DNA from: a virus
DNA length: 46,888 nt
Direction: 5' to 3' (one strand)
IMG/VR virus record: IMGVR_UViG_3300032236_000974
Coordinates: 1-46,888 of that record
The notes below the pieces were generated by a model, which did no database searches, was not told the DNA's origin, and saw only the letters and a program-made list of their open reading frames with translations. This document shows, piece after piece, positions 24,196-29,610 of this stretch. The position numbers were made by a program, and so were the translations under genes. How positions within the stretch are numbered: position 1 is the first letter of the stretch; every line of letters begins with the position of its first letter.

Positions 24196-24227
24196 AAAAC
24201 GGGGCCGGATGTTACTCCAGCCCCGTT
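24192..24227 (-). terminator. Intrinsic terminator, minus-strand direction
   Basis: AACGGGGC (24198-24205) pairs with GCCCCGTT (24220-24227). Read on the minus strand the hairpin is followed by TTTTTTATT, a standard intrinsic terminator for the minus-strand operon ending at 24268. It overlaps the primase stop codon, so it may also limit plus-strand read-through. A second inverted repeat (CAACAGTT 24229-24236, AACTGTTG 24255-24262) lies beside it. Confidence 0.75.
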
Positions 24228-24267
24228 CCAACAGTTACGACGCAAAACCAGTGAAACTGTTGCAACC

Positions 24268-24369
24268 CTAATGGCCGTGCTTGTGTTTAGGCGATGAGAA
24301 AAACGCTGACATCAATCCAAGCCCGACCAAGAACAGCAAATAGAAGACCAGACCAAAAAAGCGGATCAT
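24268..24369 (-). CDS. Tiny single-pass membrane protein (33 residues)
   Basis: ATG overlaps the previous stop as ATGA. Sequence begins MIRFFGLVFYLLFLVG and ends FFSSPKHKHGH: one membrane helix followed by a basic/His tail. Coupling and clean composition support a real gene. Function unknown. It is the last gene of the minus-strand set before a terminator. Confidence 0.6.
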   Translation of the reverse strand: MIRFFGLVFYLLFLVGLGLMSAFFSSPKHKHGH

Positions 24370-24635
24370 TCCTCTTCCTCTTCCTCTTCCTCGTCTTCAG
24401 CCTCTTCCTCTTCCTCATCGAGCAGTTCAGCCGCCATCTCAGCCGCGAACACCTCATACTTGAGCGAGTCAATGAGCTTGCTGAGAGCGCGGGTGTCGTC
24501 CTCGTTTAGGTAGATCGTGGTGACAGTGCCGTCCTCGTCAATGGTGATCGAAACGTCGAGCGGGCTGTCCGAATCAGCGGTAGCCGTCAGGGTCGAACCA
24601 TCAAAGTCGGTGATTTTCAGGGAATATTCACGCAT
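24366..24635 (-). CDS. Acidic protein with poly-Glu tail
   Basis: 89 residues from ATG at 24635, preceded by GAGGAG. Residues 1-65 form a small domain (EYSLKITDFDGSTLTATADS, LNEDDTRALSKLIDSL) that is paralogous to the product at 24911. The last ~18 residues are nearly all Glu/Asp, encoded by CCTCTT-type hexamer repeats on the plus strand. Extreme acidity is seen in DNA-mimic and histone-like-binding phage proteins; here that is only a possibility. Overlaps the gene before it by 8 bases. Confidence 0.65.
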   Translation of the reverse strand: MREYSLKITDFDGSTLTATADSDSPLDVSITIDEDGTVTTIYLNEDDTRALSKLIDSLKYEVFAAEMAAELLDEEEEEAEDEEEEEEEE

Positions 24636-24909
24636 GCTCTTCTCCTCTAGCTTTCGCGATGACCTGTTGGGCGGCTTCAATTAGCCCGTTTCCTGCGGCC
24701 AGGGCGGTTGGATCCCCGTGATAGACTGCGAATCCAAGCAGTCTCTCACACATCTCCAGCAGTTCTGGTGCAGCTAGCAACAGTGGCAGGTTATTGTGAC
24801 TTCGGTGTGTCGTAACTTTGGCGACAGACCTGTCCCCGGCCATGATGTAGATCGACAGGTTGGTCCATTTGACCGACCAGGGCGTGGGGGAATGGGGTTG
24901 TGGTTTCAT
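24628..24909 (-). CDS. Conserved small phage protein of unknown function
   Basis: 93 residues. The frame SPTPWSVKWTN, VAKVTTH, LLLAAPELLEMCERLLGF and IEAAQQVIAKARGE follows a protein type very common in phages ('HTPGPW ... AAPELL ... VIAKA'), with no established role. Start at 24909 follows the previous gene's stop by one base. Confidence 0.75.
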   Translation of the reverse strand: MKPQPHSPTPWSVKWTNLSIYIMAGDRSVAKVTTHRSHNNLPLLLAAPELLEMCERLLGFAVYHGDPTALAAGNGLIEAAQQVIAKARGEEHA

Positions 24910-24910
24910 G

Positions 24911-25135
24911 TTATTTCCTCTCGTTTTTCTGCCAATGTTCGATTTGGATCTGCTTTAGATGGCTGACCACGCCTGCTATATCGTCCAGTTCCAGCATGAC
25001 CGTTGCAATTGGTTCATGTAATGGATAGCCTTGCGGCCTGATCGAGATCATGACTTGACCGAGGCTGTCGGTGTCGCTGTCCAATATCAAAGTGTCGCCG
25101 TCTGCGTCTTCAATTTGCAAGATGTAGTGCCTCAT
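24911..25135 (-). CDS. Small protein paralogous to the acidic-tail protein
   Basis: 74 residues from ATG at 25135, with GAGGAG 9 bases upstream. RHYILQIEDADGDTLILDSD, then VMLELDDIAGVVSHLKQI, matches the domain of the 24366 product but lacks the poly-Glu tail. Probably an alpha/beta fold of about 70 residues. Function unknown. Confidence 0.65.
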   Translation of the reverse strand: MRHYILQIEDADGDTLILDSDTDSLGQVMISIRPQGYPLHEPIATVMLELDDIAGVVSHLKQIQIEHWQKNERK

Positions 25136-25148
25136 GACCGATGCTCCT

Positions 25149-25352
25149 CTAGTGATAGGTGTCCAGCAGCCACTGGCGGGCCGCATTCAGGGTGTGGAAG
25201 TGCTTGATGTAGTTGTGGATACTGACCGCTCGCCAGCAATGTTCGCCCCGTTTCCGGTTGCGAATAGGGGTGATATAGCCTGTGGGCTTTCCGAAATAGG
25301 TAAGCTGCCAGAGTCCGGGTTCAGGTTGCGTGAGTTGGATTGGGCTTGTCAT
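25149..25352 (-). CDS. Hypothetical early protein
   Basis: 67 residues from ATG at 25352, with GGGGGA 5 bases upstream and an ATGA overlap with the methyltransferase-like gene. EPGLWQLTYFGKPTGYITP, HCWRAVSIHN, FHTLNAARQWLL: a short beta strand set and C-terminal helix. Not recognised. Confidence 0.6.
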   Translation of the reverse strand: MTSPIQLTQPEPGLWQLTYFGKPTGYITPIRNRKRGEHCWRAVSIHNYIKHFHTLNAARQWLLDTYH

Positions 25353-25903
25353 ATTGTCCCCCACTGTTGGGCCATTGCTTGTGCTATGCCCTGGTAAGTA
25401 CGGCTTCGCTCTTTCCACCTGTTAGGTCCGGGTGGCATTTTGTGAACACGGGCAACGCGCCCGTCCACGATGTTTGTCGGTTTCAACAGCGGCAAACCTT
25501 TAAGCCAGAGGCATGTCGCCTTGGTTTCTCCGTGCCCAAATTGCCACGGTTGGATAATCTGGTCCGGTTTCCGAATCCGGCTGGATATGATCGAAATCGG
25601 ATTTTCCAGCGCGATTCGTGGTATGGGCGCGTCCAATAGGGTTTGGACAAAATCCAATGCCTCTTGTTGCTCCACTTGTTTGTCCTTGAACCAGCGCGCT
25701 CCGCTGACCGCCAGATGGGTGCAAGGCGGATGAGCGACCATCAGGTCCCAGCCCTGATTCAAGATAGGCAAAACGTCGCCCTGTATATGCCATGCAGGGT
25801 CTGCATCGCATGGTAACAGGTCGCATGACCAAGCGTCATGACCAAGGGCACGGAAAGCATCCCGCACCGTTGCCGAATATTCACAGGCAACTAGAACCCG
25901 CAT
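25349..25903 (-). CDS. DNA cytosine methyltransferase-like protein
   Basis: 184 residues. MRVLVACEYSATVRDAFRAL resembles the SAM-binding motif I region, SCDLLP a motif II-like acidic step, WDLMVAHPPCTHLAVSG the PC loop of motif IV, and ALENPISI the EN(P/V) of motif VI. The layout fits the short C5-methyltransferase-like family frequent in phages; the target-recognition domain is missing, so activity and specificity are uncertain. It could modify phage DNA against host restriction, or be a remnant SAM enzyme. It follows the shared leader element at 25916-25931. Confidence 0.65.
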   Translation of the reverse strand: MRVLVACEYSATVRDAFRALGHDAWSCDLLPCDADPAWHIQGDVLPILNQGWDLMVAHPPCTHLAVSGARWFKDKQVEQQEALDFVQTLLDAPIPRIALENPISIISSRIRKPDQIIQPWQFGHGETKATCLWLKGLPLLKPTNIVDGRVARVHKMPPGPNRWKERSRTYQGIAQAMAQQWGTI

Positions 25904-25915
25904 CGTATTGTCCTT

Positions 25916-25965
25916 TCCCGTATTAGGGTGTTAAGATATTACTTGACTATGATGTCCACTGTCAA
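25916..25965 (-). promoter_or_regulatory. Promoter and conserved leader of the methyltransferase operon
   Basis: On the minus strand: TTGACA (25960-25965), 18-base spacer, TAATAT (25936-25941), then ACACCCTAATACGGGA (25916-25931), then AAAGGA and ATG. The 16-base element is identical to that at 15444-15459. A divergent TTGACT (25943-25948) lies inside the same stretch and may serve the tiny gene at 25981. Confidence 0.65.
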
Positions 25966-25980
25966 CCCATAAGGTGACCT

Positions 25981-26085
25981 ATGACCGAGATGACCATATT
26001 CTACATTTCTGTTGCGTTGTTTTTCGTAGCGCCCGTTTCCATCATCTTGGTTGGGCTCATTGCATCCATTTGGTCCAACTGGTGA
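25981..26085 (+). CDS. Tiny single-pass membrane protein (34 residues)
   Basis: ATG preceded by AAGGTGA. After MTEMT comes a hydrophobic helix IFYISVALFFVAPVSIILVG ending WSNW. One membrane segment, short periplasmic or cytoplasmic ends. Divergent from the methyltransferase-like gene and possibly driven by TTGACT (25943-25948) with a weak -10. A hairpin (TCCGGA-TTTC-TCCGGA, 26092-26107) follows the stop. Function unknown. Confidence 0.55.
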   Translation: MTEMTIFYISVALFFVAPVSIILVGLIASIWSNW

Positions 26086-26167
26086 CCAATCCGGATTTCT
26101 CCGGACTGGCAATCTAACACTAGGTGCAATTGGCCTGATAGGCGTGACTCTCACTGGTCCGATTCCT

Positions 26168-26257
26168 TCACATTAGAAAGATCATGGCGGACAGTCCGCC
26201 GACGAACGACCAACAGCAGACTGCCAGCACTAGCTCTACAATGGTTTCTGTTTTCAT
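26168..26257 (-). CDS. Tiny single-pass membrane protein (29 residues)
   Basis: ATG at 26257 with GGAG about 8 bases upstream. MKTETIVELVLAVCCWSFVG followed by a short hydrophobic GGLSAMIFLM: one membrane helix filling the whole peptide. The proper ribosome site and hydrophobic pattern support it despite its size. No function known. Confidence 0.55.
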   Translation of the reverse strand: MKTETIVELVLAVCCWSFVGGLSAMIFLM

Positions 26258-26328
26258 TTGACCGACTCCGATTAAGCTTGCCACATTGGCGCTTACATAG
26301 GGGCGACGCCACGCGCCCCCGGTAACCG

Positions 26329-26598
26329 TCATATGACCGAATGGAAGTGTATCCCCATGGCCAAGCGCGCTGACCAGTCTATCTTATTGCCCTGTTTAAG
26401 TGGTCCTTTATAAACGTGACCAAACAAGCGCCCACGTTCATAATTCCAACGCTTATTAGTTGCGTCACGTTCACGTGGATCCTCATAGGCGAAATAGTCC
26501 AACGGTTGACCATTCTGGACTTCACGGAAGCCCCGCACGAATGGTGCGCTGGCCATGACGCGCAATATTGACCCGTTTACAGTTTCTAGTTGTCCCAT
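26329..26598 (-). CDS. Conserved small phage protein of unknown function
   Basis: 89 residues from ATG at 26598. Contains DYFAYEDPRERDATNKRWNY then ERGRLFGHVY, reminiscent of a short phage protein with a Tyr-x-Asp-Pro-x-x-Arg and Arg-Gly-Arg core. Not assigned. GGGG lies upstream and the previous tiny gene ends 2 bases before the ATG. Under the operator-controlled promoter at 26721-26749. Confidence 0.6.
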   Translation of the reverse strand: MGQLETVNGSILRVMASAPFVRGFREVQNGQPLDYFAYEDPRERDATNKRWNYERGRLFGHVYKGPLKQGNKIDWSARLAMGIHFHSVI

Positions 26599-26600
26599 GA

Positions 26601-26687
26601 TCAACCCCGTTTTTTTGAGATACAAAACGACAGGACAAGCTTGCCTATCTTTATGAAGCGGATGCCGCCGACTTTTCTGTATGTCAT
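26601..26687 (-). CDS. Tiny basic peptide (28 residues)
   Basis: MTYRKVGGIRFIKIGKLVLS followed by FCISKKRG: alternating basic and hydrophobic residues. Phages of this kind often carry short 'RxGRxxFSxx' peptides of unknown role. It lies directly between a promoter (start near 26714) and the 26598 gene, stop 2 bases before that ATG. No clear Shine-Dalgarno sequence, hence moderate confidence. Confidence 0.45.
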   Translation of the reverse strand: MTYRKVGGIRFIKIGKLVLSFCISKKRG

Positions 26688-26720
26688 GTTATGTGCCGTT
26701 GTTTGTGTTTCGATGTTTGG

Positions 26721-26749
26721 ATTATGCATTGTGTGCATATTGAATGCAA
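26721..26749 (-). promoter_or_regulatory. Minus-strand promoter with ATGCA-type operator
   Basis: On the minus strand TTGCAT (26744-26749), 17-base spacer, CATAAT (26721-26726). The palindrome TATGCA-N5-TGCATA (26723-26739) lies within it, the same N5-spaced ATGCA/TGCAT arrangement as the two operators at 20751-20792. Confidence 0.65.
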
Positions 26750-26864
26750 GCGGAAAAATACATTTTTCTAAAAATAATTTGCCCAGGGCGATATTAATAA
26801 AAATGTTACATTAGCCTGGGCTTGCCTGGGCGCGTATTTTTTTATGAATCGGCTCATTTTCCAC

Positions 26865-26893
26865 TTGTCTTATGCATAAGATGCATATATAAA
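26865..26893 (+). promoter_or_regulatory. Plus-strand promoter with ATGCA-type operator
   Basis: TTGTCT (26865-26870), 17-base spacer, TATAAA (26888-26893). TATGCA-N5-TGCATA (26871-26887) exactly fills the spacer, as at 20751-20771. It drives the gp88-like gene at 26931. Occupied operator would block RNA polymerase. Confidence 0.7.
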
Positions 26894-26930
26894 CAATTCA
26901 GCGCAACGCTAATACATCGGAGCCCATACC

Positions 26931-27641
26931 ATGAAAAACAGAATCTTCTCTTTCGAAAACCCCAAGGCGATTAAGGCTCTCGAGAGCGGATGGCTGAATG
27001 GGATTCACTACATGGCGCCTTATACACTTGCGGGCGTGGGGAATCTTTGCCCCGATGCGACAGACGGATGTAAGAATCTTTGCTTGGGCGTTGAATCAGG
27101 GGCGGCGGTTTACTACCCCACGGTAATGCAATCTCGCATTGTGAAAGCTCGGCGGTTTATGAAGAATCGCCAAGCTTACTTGCACGATATGGCTCATTCA
27201 ATTGAATTGGCATGGAACCGCGCTTTGCGCGATAATCTTAAGCTTTGCATTAGGCCAAATGGTTCAACTGATATCGCGTGGGAAGGAATCAAATTAAACG
27301 GTATCAGCCTCATTCAAGCTTTTCCGGAAATTCAGTTTACAGACTACACGAAAAGCTTTAAACGCGCCTTGGCCCACGCCCAAGGGAAACTACCTAAAAA
27401 CTATCATTTGACGTTCTCACATTCTGAAAAGAATGAGGCGCAATGCATTGAAATATTGCGGGCGGGCGGTAATGTCGCGGTCGTGTTTGCCAAACAACGC
27501 CCGACACATTGGAACGGTTTCCCCACAATAGACGGCGATCAGCACGACTTGCGTCATTTAGACGGGCGTGGCGTTGTGGTGGCGTTAACGCCCAAGGGAA
27601 ACAAGGCGAAGAAAGATATCAGCGGATTTGTTGTTCGCTAA
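26931..27641 (+). CDS. Gp88-like phage protein with Cys cluster
   Basis: 236 residues; CGGAG precedes the ATG. Begins with FENPKAIKALESGWLNGIHY, then LCPDATDGCKNLCLG (Cys40, Cys47, Cys51), then TVMQSRIVKARRF. This matches the phage 'gene product 88' type, in which an N-terminal Cys set is followed by an (beta/alpha)-like body (LCIRPNGSTDIAWEG, FPEIQFTDYTKS, HLTFSHSEKNE). The Cys pattern and barrel-like layout recall radical-SAM or Fe-S proteins, but the spacing differs from CxxxCxxC and activity is unknown. It is a single-gene unit between an operator promoter and a strong terminator. Confidence 0.7.
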   Translation: MKNRIFSFENPKAIKALESGWLNGIHYMAPYTLAGVGNLCPDATDGCKNLCLGVESGAAVYYPTVMQSRIVKARRFMKNRQAYLHDMAHSIELAWNRALRDNLKLCIRPNGSTDIAWEGIKLNGISLIQAFPEIQFTDYTKSFKRALAHAQGKLPKNYHLTFSHSEKNEAQCIEILRAGGNVAVVFAKQRPTHWNGFPTIDGDQHDLRHLDGRGVVVALTPKGNKAKKDISGFVVR

Positions 27642-27666
27642 TACAAGCTTAATCTAGGCTTCAAGG

Positions 27667-27695
27667 GCGCATCCTATATGGGTGCGCTTTTTTTT
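27667..27695 (+). terminator. Intrinsic terminator
   Basis: GCGCATCC (27667-27674) pairs with GGGTGCGC (27680-27687), including one G-T pair, loop of 5, followed by eight T (27688-27695). It ends the gp88-like unit and insulates the late operon. Confidence 0.9.
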
Positions 27696-27758
27696 GTTAT
27701 ATTGGAATTTCAAGAAATCGCGCACAGTTGTTGGTTCGGGCGCTGAAGGGGATATTCA

Positions 27759-28340
27759 ATGGCTAAAGGCGAAAAGAGATATTCAGGAAAAGAACATAGA
27801 GAACAGCTTCAGGCTATCCTACCTGAAGTAAAAGCCAACAGGGAAGCAAGGGAAAAGGAATACAAGCGGAAACCCTATAGCAGGGAAGCTTTCATGGCTA
27901 TCTGCGAGCGCATGGCGAGAGGCGAAACAACGTCGGATGCGTTGCAAGCGGAGAATCTTGCACCTTCTACATTTTATGGATGGATGGAGCGAGAGGGGGA
28001 AGAATCGGTTGAGTTGCGGAGCATATTCGCGCGCGCGCGTTACGCCCTGGCCGAATCAGCTTTCTCTGAAGCATTGTCTAGGTCTAGGTCATTAATGGAA
28101 GAAACTGATATTGATTCGGCGAGAGTCGGAGCGGCCAGGCTGTTAGTCGATACGCTGAAATGGTATGCGGAGCGCCTGAATCCGGGGCAATATGCGCCAC
28201 AGCGCGATATTCCAGCGCCTGCTACAGTCAATGTGACGAATAACAGTCTTACGATAGACGGGCGCTCGCTTGGTTCGGAACAAAGAGAGAACCTGCGTAC
28301 TATGCTCTTGCAGGCACGAGAACAGATAGAGAACAAATAG
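27759..28340 (+). CDS. Terminase small subunit
   Basis: 193 residues, AAGGGG upstream of ATG. N-terminal charged region, then a homeodomain-like helix-turn-helix: SREAFMAICERMARGETTSD, ALQAENLAPSTFYGWMERE. A helical oligomerisation segment follows (LAESAFSEALSRSRSLME, RLLVDTLKWYAERLNP). Layout and location ahead of the large subunit fit TerS, which recognises the packaging site and feeds DNA to the motor. It is separated from the large subunit by an unusual 1.27 kb segment. Confidence 0.85.
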   Translation: MAKGEKRYSGKEHREQLQAILPEVKANREAREKEYKRKPYSREAFMAICERMARGETTSDALQAENLAPSTFYGWMEREGEESVELRSIFARARYALAESAFSEALSRSRSLMEETDIDSARVGAARLLVDTLKWYAERLNPGQYAPQRDIPAPATVNVTNNSLTIDGRSLGSEQRENLRTMLLQAREQIENK

Positions 28341-28355
28341 AGACCGAACCAAGAA

Positions 28356-28371
28356 TGTTTCACGTGAAACA
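28356..28371. other. parS: parS-like partition site 1
   Basis: Exact TGTTTCACGTGAAACA, the bacterial chromosomal parS consensus bound by ParB; the palindrome extends to 20 bases (28354-28373). Lies 15 bases after the terminase small subunit stop. Confidence 0.8.
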
Positions 28372-28427
28372 TTAGCCACGTTCATGTTAGCGCGGAACAA
28401 ACCGTGAACAAACCAAGAACGACGCAG

Positions 28428-28443
28428 TGTTTCACGTGAAACA
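28428..28443. other. parS: parS-like partition site 2
   Basis: Second exact TGTTTCACGTGAAACA, 72 bases after site 1, in non-coding DNA. Confidence 0.8.
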
Positions 28444-28462
28444 TACTTGAGTCGTTCAACAA

Positions 28463-28478
28463 TGTTTCACGTGAAACA
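28463..28478. other. parS: parS-like partition site 3
   Basis: Third exact TGTTTCACGTGAAACA, 35 bases after site 2. The flanks of sites 1 and 3 are similar (a GCCACG-C/T-TC block follows each), hinting at local duplication. Confidence 0.8.
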
Positions 28479-28748
28479 TAGGCCACGCTCAAGGTACCCT
28501 GATCAGACCCCCGACTACCCACCTGTCCACAAAAGGCCCCCGGGGGTTTAGGTACCAAAGCCCACTCTCGCAATACGGGCTATACATGGCAGTTTATACC
28601 CCTCCCCCCATACAGGTACCCCTACCCCCCCGTGTCATAGGTACCGTCATGGGCATGGGTATGTGTTTACCTCCCCTTTATAGGTAGGTACTAAGTATGG
28701 GTAGTTGCTGCGTCCCGACCAAAGAACGTGTGCGGTTTTTTAAAAACC
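28479..28748. other. Non-coding GGTACC-rich segment
   Basis: No credible gene on either strand. GGTACC occurs at 28493, 28551, 28615 and 28640, and once more at 28786 inside the next gene. C-runs, short A/T stretches and a GGTTTTT-T-AAAAACC palindrome (28734-28748) fill the rest. Beside the terminase small subunit gene such a segment could hold the packaging site (cos/pac), but no direct evidence exists. Confidence 0.5.
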
Positions 28749-28946
28749 CTAACCGGTCACTTCTGGTTCGGGCTCCGGCCCTTCAGGTACCGGCATCCAG
28801 TGGCTAGGGTCTATGACCATGTTGTAGCCCAGCACATTCCAGGTCCCGTCTTCCGGTTCCCAATATGCCATCCAAACAAAGCCGTTATCCCAAACCAAGA
28901 TTTCGCTGTCTTCCTTGGGTGCGGTGTCAATAGGTTGCCAATTCAT
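28749..28946 (-). CDS. DUF551-family protein, copy 3
   Basis: 65 residues from ATG at 28946, with AGGAGA 6 bases upstream; a longer frame would run into the tRNA gene and is rejected. The domain runs from WQPIDTAPKEDSEILVW to HWMPVPEGP, with a Glu/Pro-rich tail. It is the only protein gene read against the late operon in this region and follows tRNA-Gln on the same strand, so the two may be cotranscribed. Confidence 0.75.
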   Translation of the reverse strand: MNWQPIDTAPKEDSEILVWDNGFVWMAYWEPEDGTWNVLGYNMVIDPSHWMPVPEGPEPEPEVTG

Positions 28947-28960
28947 GCCGGTCTCCTGTT

Positions 28961-29036
28961 TGGTTCGGGGTGATGGACTCGAACCACCAACCTGCGCAGT
29001 CAAAGTGCGTTATTCTACCAATTGAACTAACCCCGA
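28961..29036 (-). tRNA. tRNA-Gln (anticodon TTG)
   Basis: 76 bases with encoded CCA. Acceptor stem TCGGGGT / ACCCCGA is fully paired; D stem GTTC / GAAT; anticodon loop CTTTGAC gives TTG; T arm GGTGG-TTCGAGT-CCATC is intact. The anticodon stem has one A-C mismatch at its first pair. The discriminator base is A. It reads CAA and, by wobble, CAG, which are abundant in the Gln-rich virion genes. Confidence 0.9.
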
Positions 29037-29116
29037 TCAAAAACCTGAAGTCCGTTGCCCCTTTTGCAGAGCTTCGTGGCTAATCTCGGCACGGACAAAC
29101 ACCAAGCGAATAGGAA

Positions 29117-29132
29117 TGTTTCACGGGAAACA
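29117..29132. other. parS: parS-like partition site 4 (one mismatch)
   Basis: TGTTTCACGGGAAACA differs from the parS consensus at one base (T to G at position 10). Located between tRNA-Gln and the next plus-strand gene, about 650 bases from site 3. Confidence 0.65.
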
Positions 29133-29233
29133 TTAGATATCTAAGCTTTTAATATATTGGCCCCTGTTAATTCCCAAACAGACTAGCATATTAGTAAACA
29201 ATTTGCTATACTCTTTTTAAACAGGGGACCATT

Positions 29234-29398
29234 ATGCGCAAAAAAAACATCTCTAAACGCCGGTGGAAGGCCAGGCTTCTGCTAGGAAAATGGATACCCG
29301 GTATGGTCATCTACCATTACGGTTTTGACCAGATGTACGGGAATGCGCTGGTCAACCACCCTGAAATGGACTTTTACAAGATTGCACCCGAACTATGA
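29234..29398 (+). CDS. Small basic protein ahead of terminase
   Basis: 54 residues, ATG preceded by AGGGGACC. Basic N-terminus MRKKNISKRRWKARLLLGKW, then MVIYHYGFDQMYG and NHPEMDFYKIAPEL. Not recognised. ATGA overlap with the next gene and the ribosome site support it. A TATACT box at about 29204-29209 may mark a late promoter, though its -35 is poor. Confidence 0.6.
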   Translation: MRKKNISKRRWKARLLLGKWIPGMVIYHYGFDQMYGNALVNHPEMDFYKIAPEL

Positions 29399-29610
29399 CA
29401 AGTGGATTGTACTCACTCAAAGAACGATACGGCCTGGCTGGGGTCTACCTCCAATTAATGCCCGTGCTCCGTGCTCTCGAAAAAGAAAACGGTCAACAAG
29501 AAGAGAAAAAAGTTGCCGCCATGGAATCTGTGCGGTGGCTCATAGAGCAATTGATTAGTGAAAACAAACAGCTAAACGATCAACTTGAATCGTTGGATAA
29601 GGTAGAATGA
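29395..29610 (+). CDS. Helical protein ahead of terminase large subunit
   Basis: 71 residues, coupled at both ends by ATGA overlaps. Helical with a C-terminal heptad pattern (VRWLIEQLISENKQLNDQLE). Possibly an accessory of the packaging motor by position, but no family recognised. Confidence 0.65.
   Translation: MTSGLYSLKERYGLAGVYLQLMPVLRALEKENGQQEEKKVAAMESVRWLIEQLISENKQLNDQLESLDKVE

Noticed and set aside
26590-26814. Plus-strand frame with a hydrophobic segment that could be a membrane protein
   Set aside because: No ribosome site, and it runs antisense through the operator promoter at 26721-26749 and the more convincing minus-strand peptide at 26601-26687.
28143-28573. Minus-strand frames containing MFHVKH
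   Set aside because: The repeated MFHVKH is only the translation of the parS palindromes.
28947-29003. Longer start for the DUF551 gene at 28749
   Set aside because: It would code through the 3' part of the tRNA-Gln gene; the ATG at 28946 has a proper AGGAGA.
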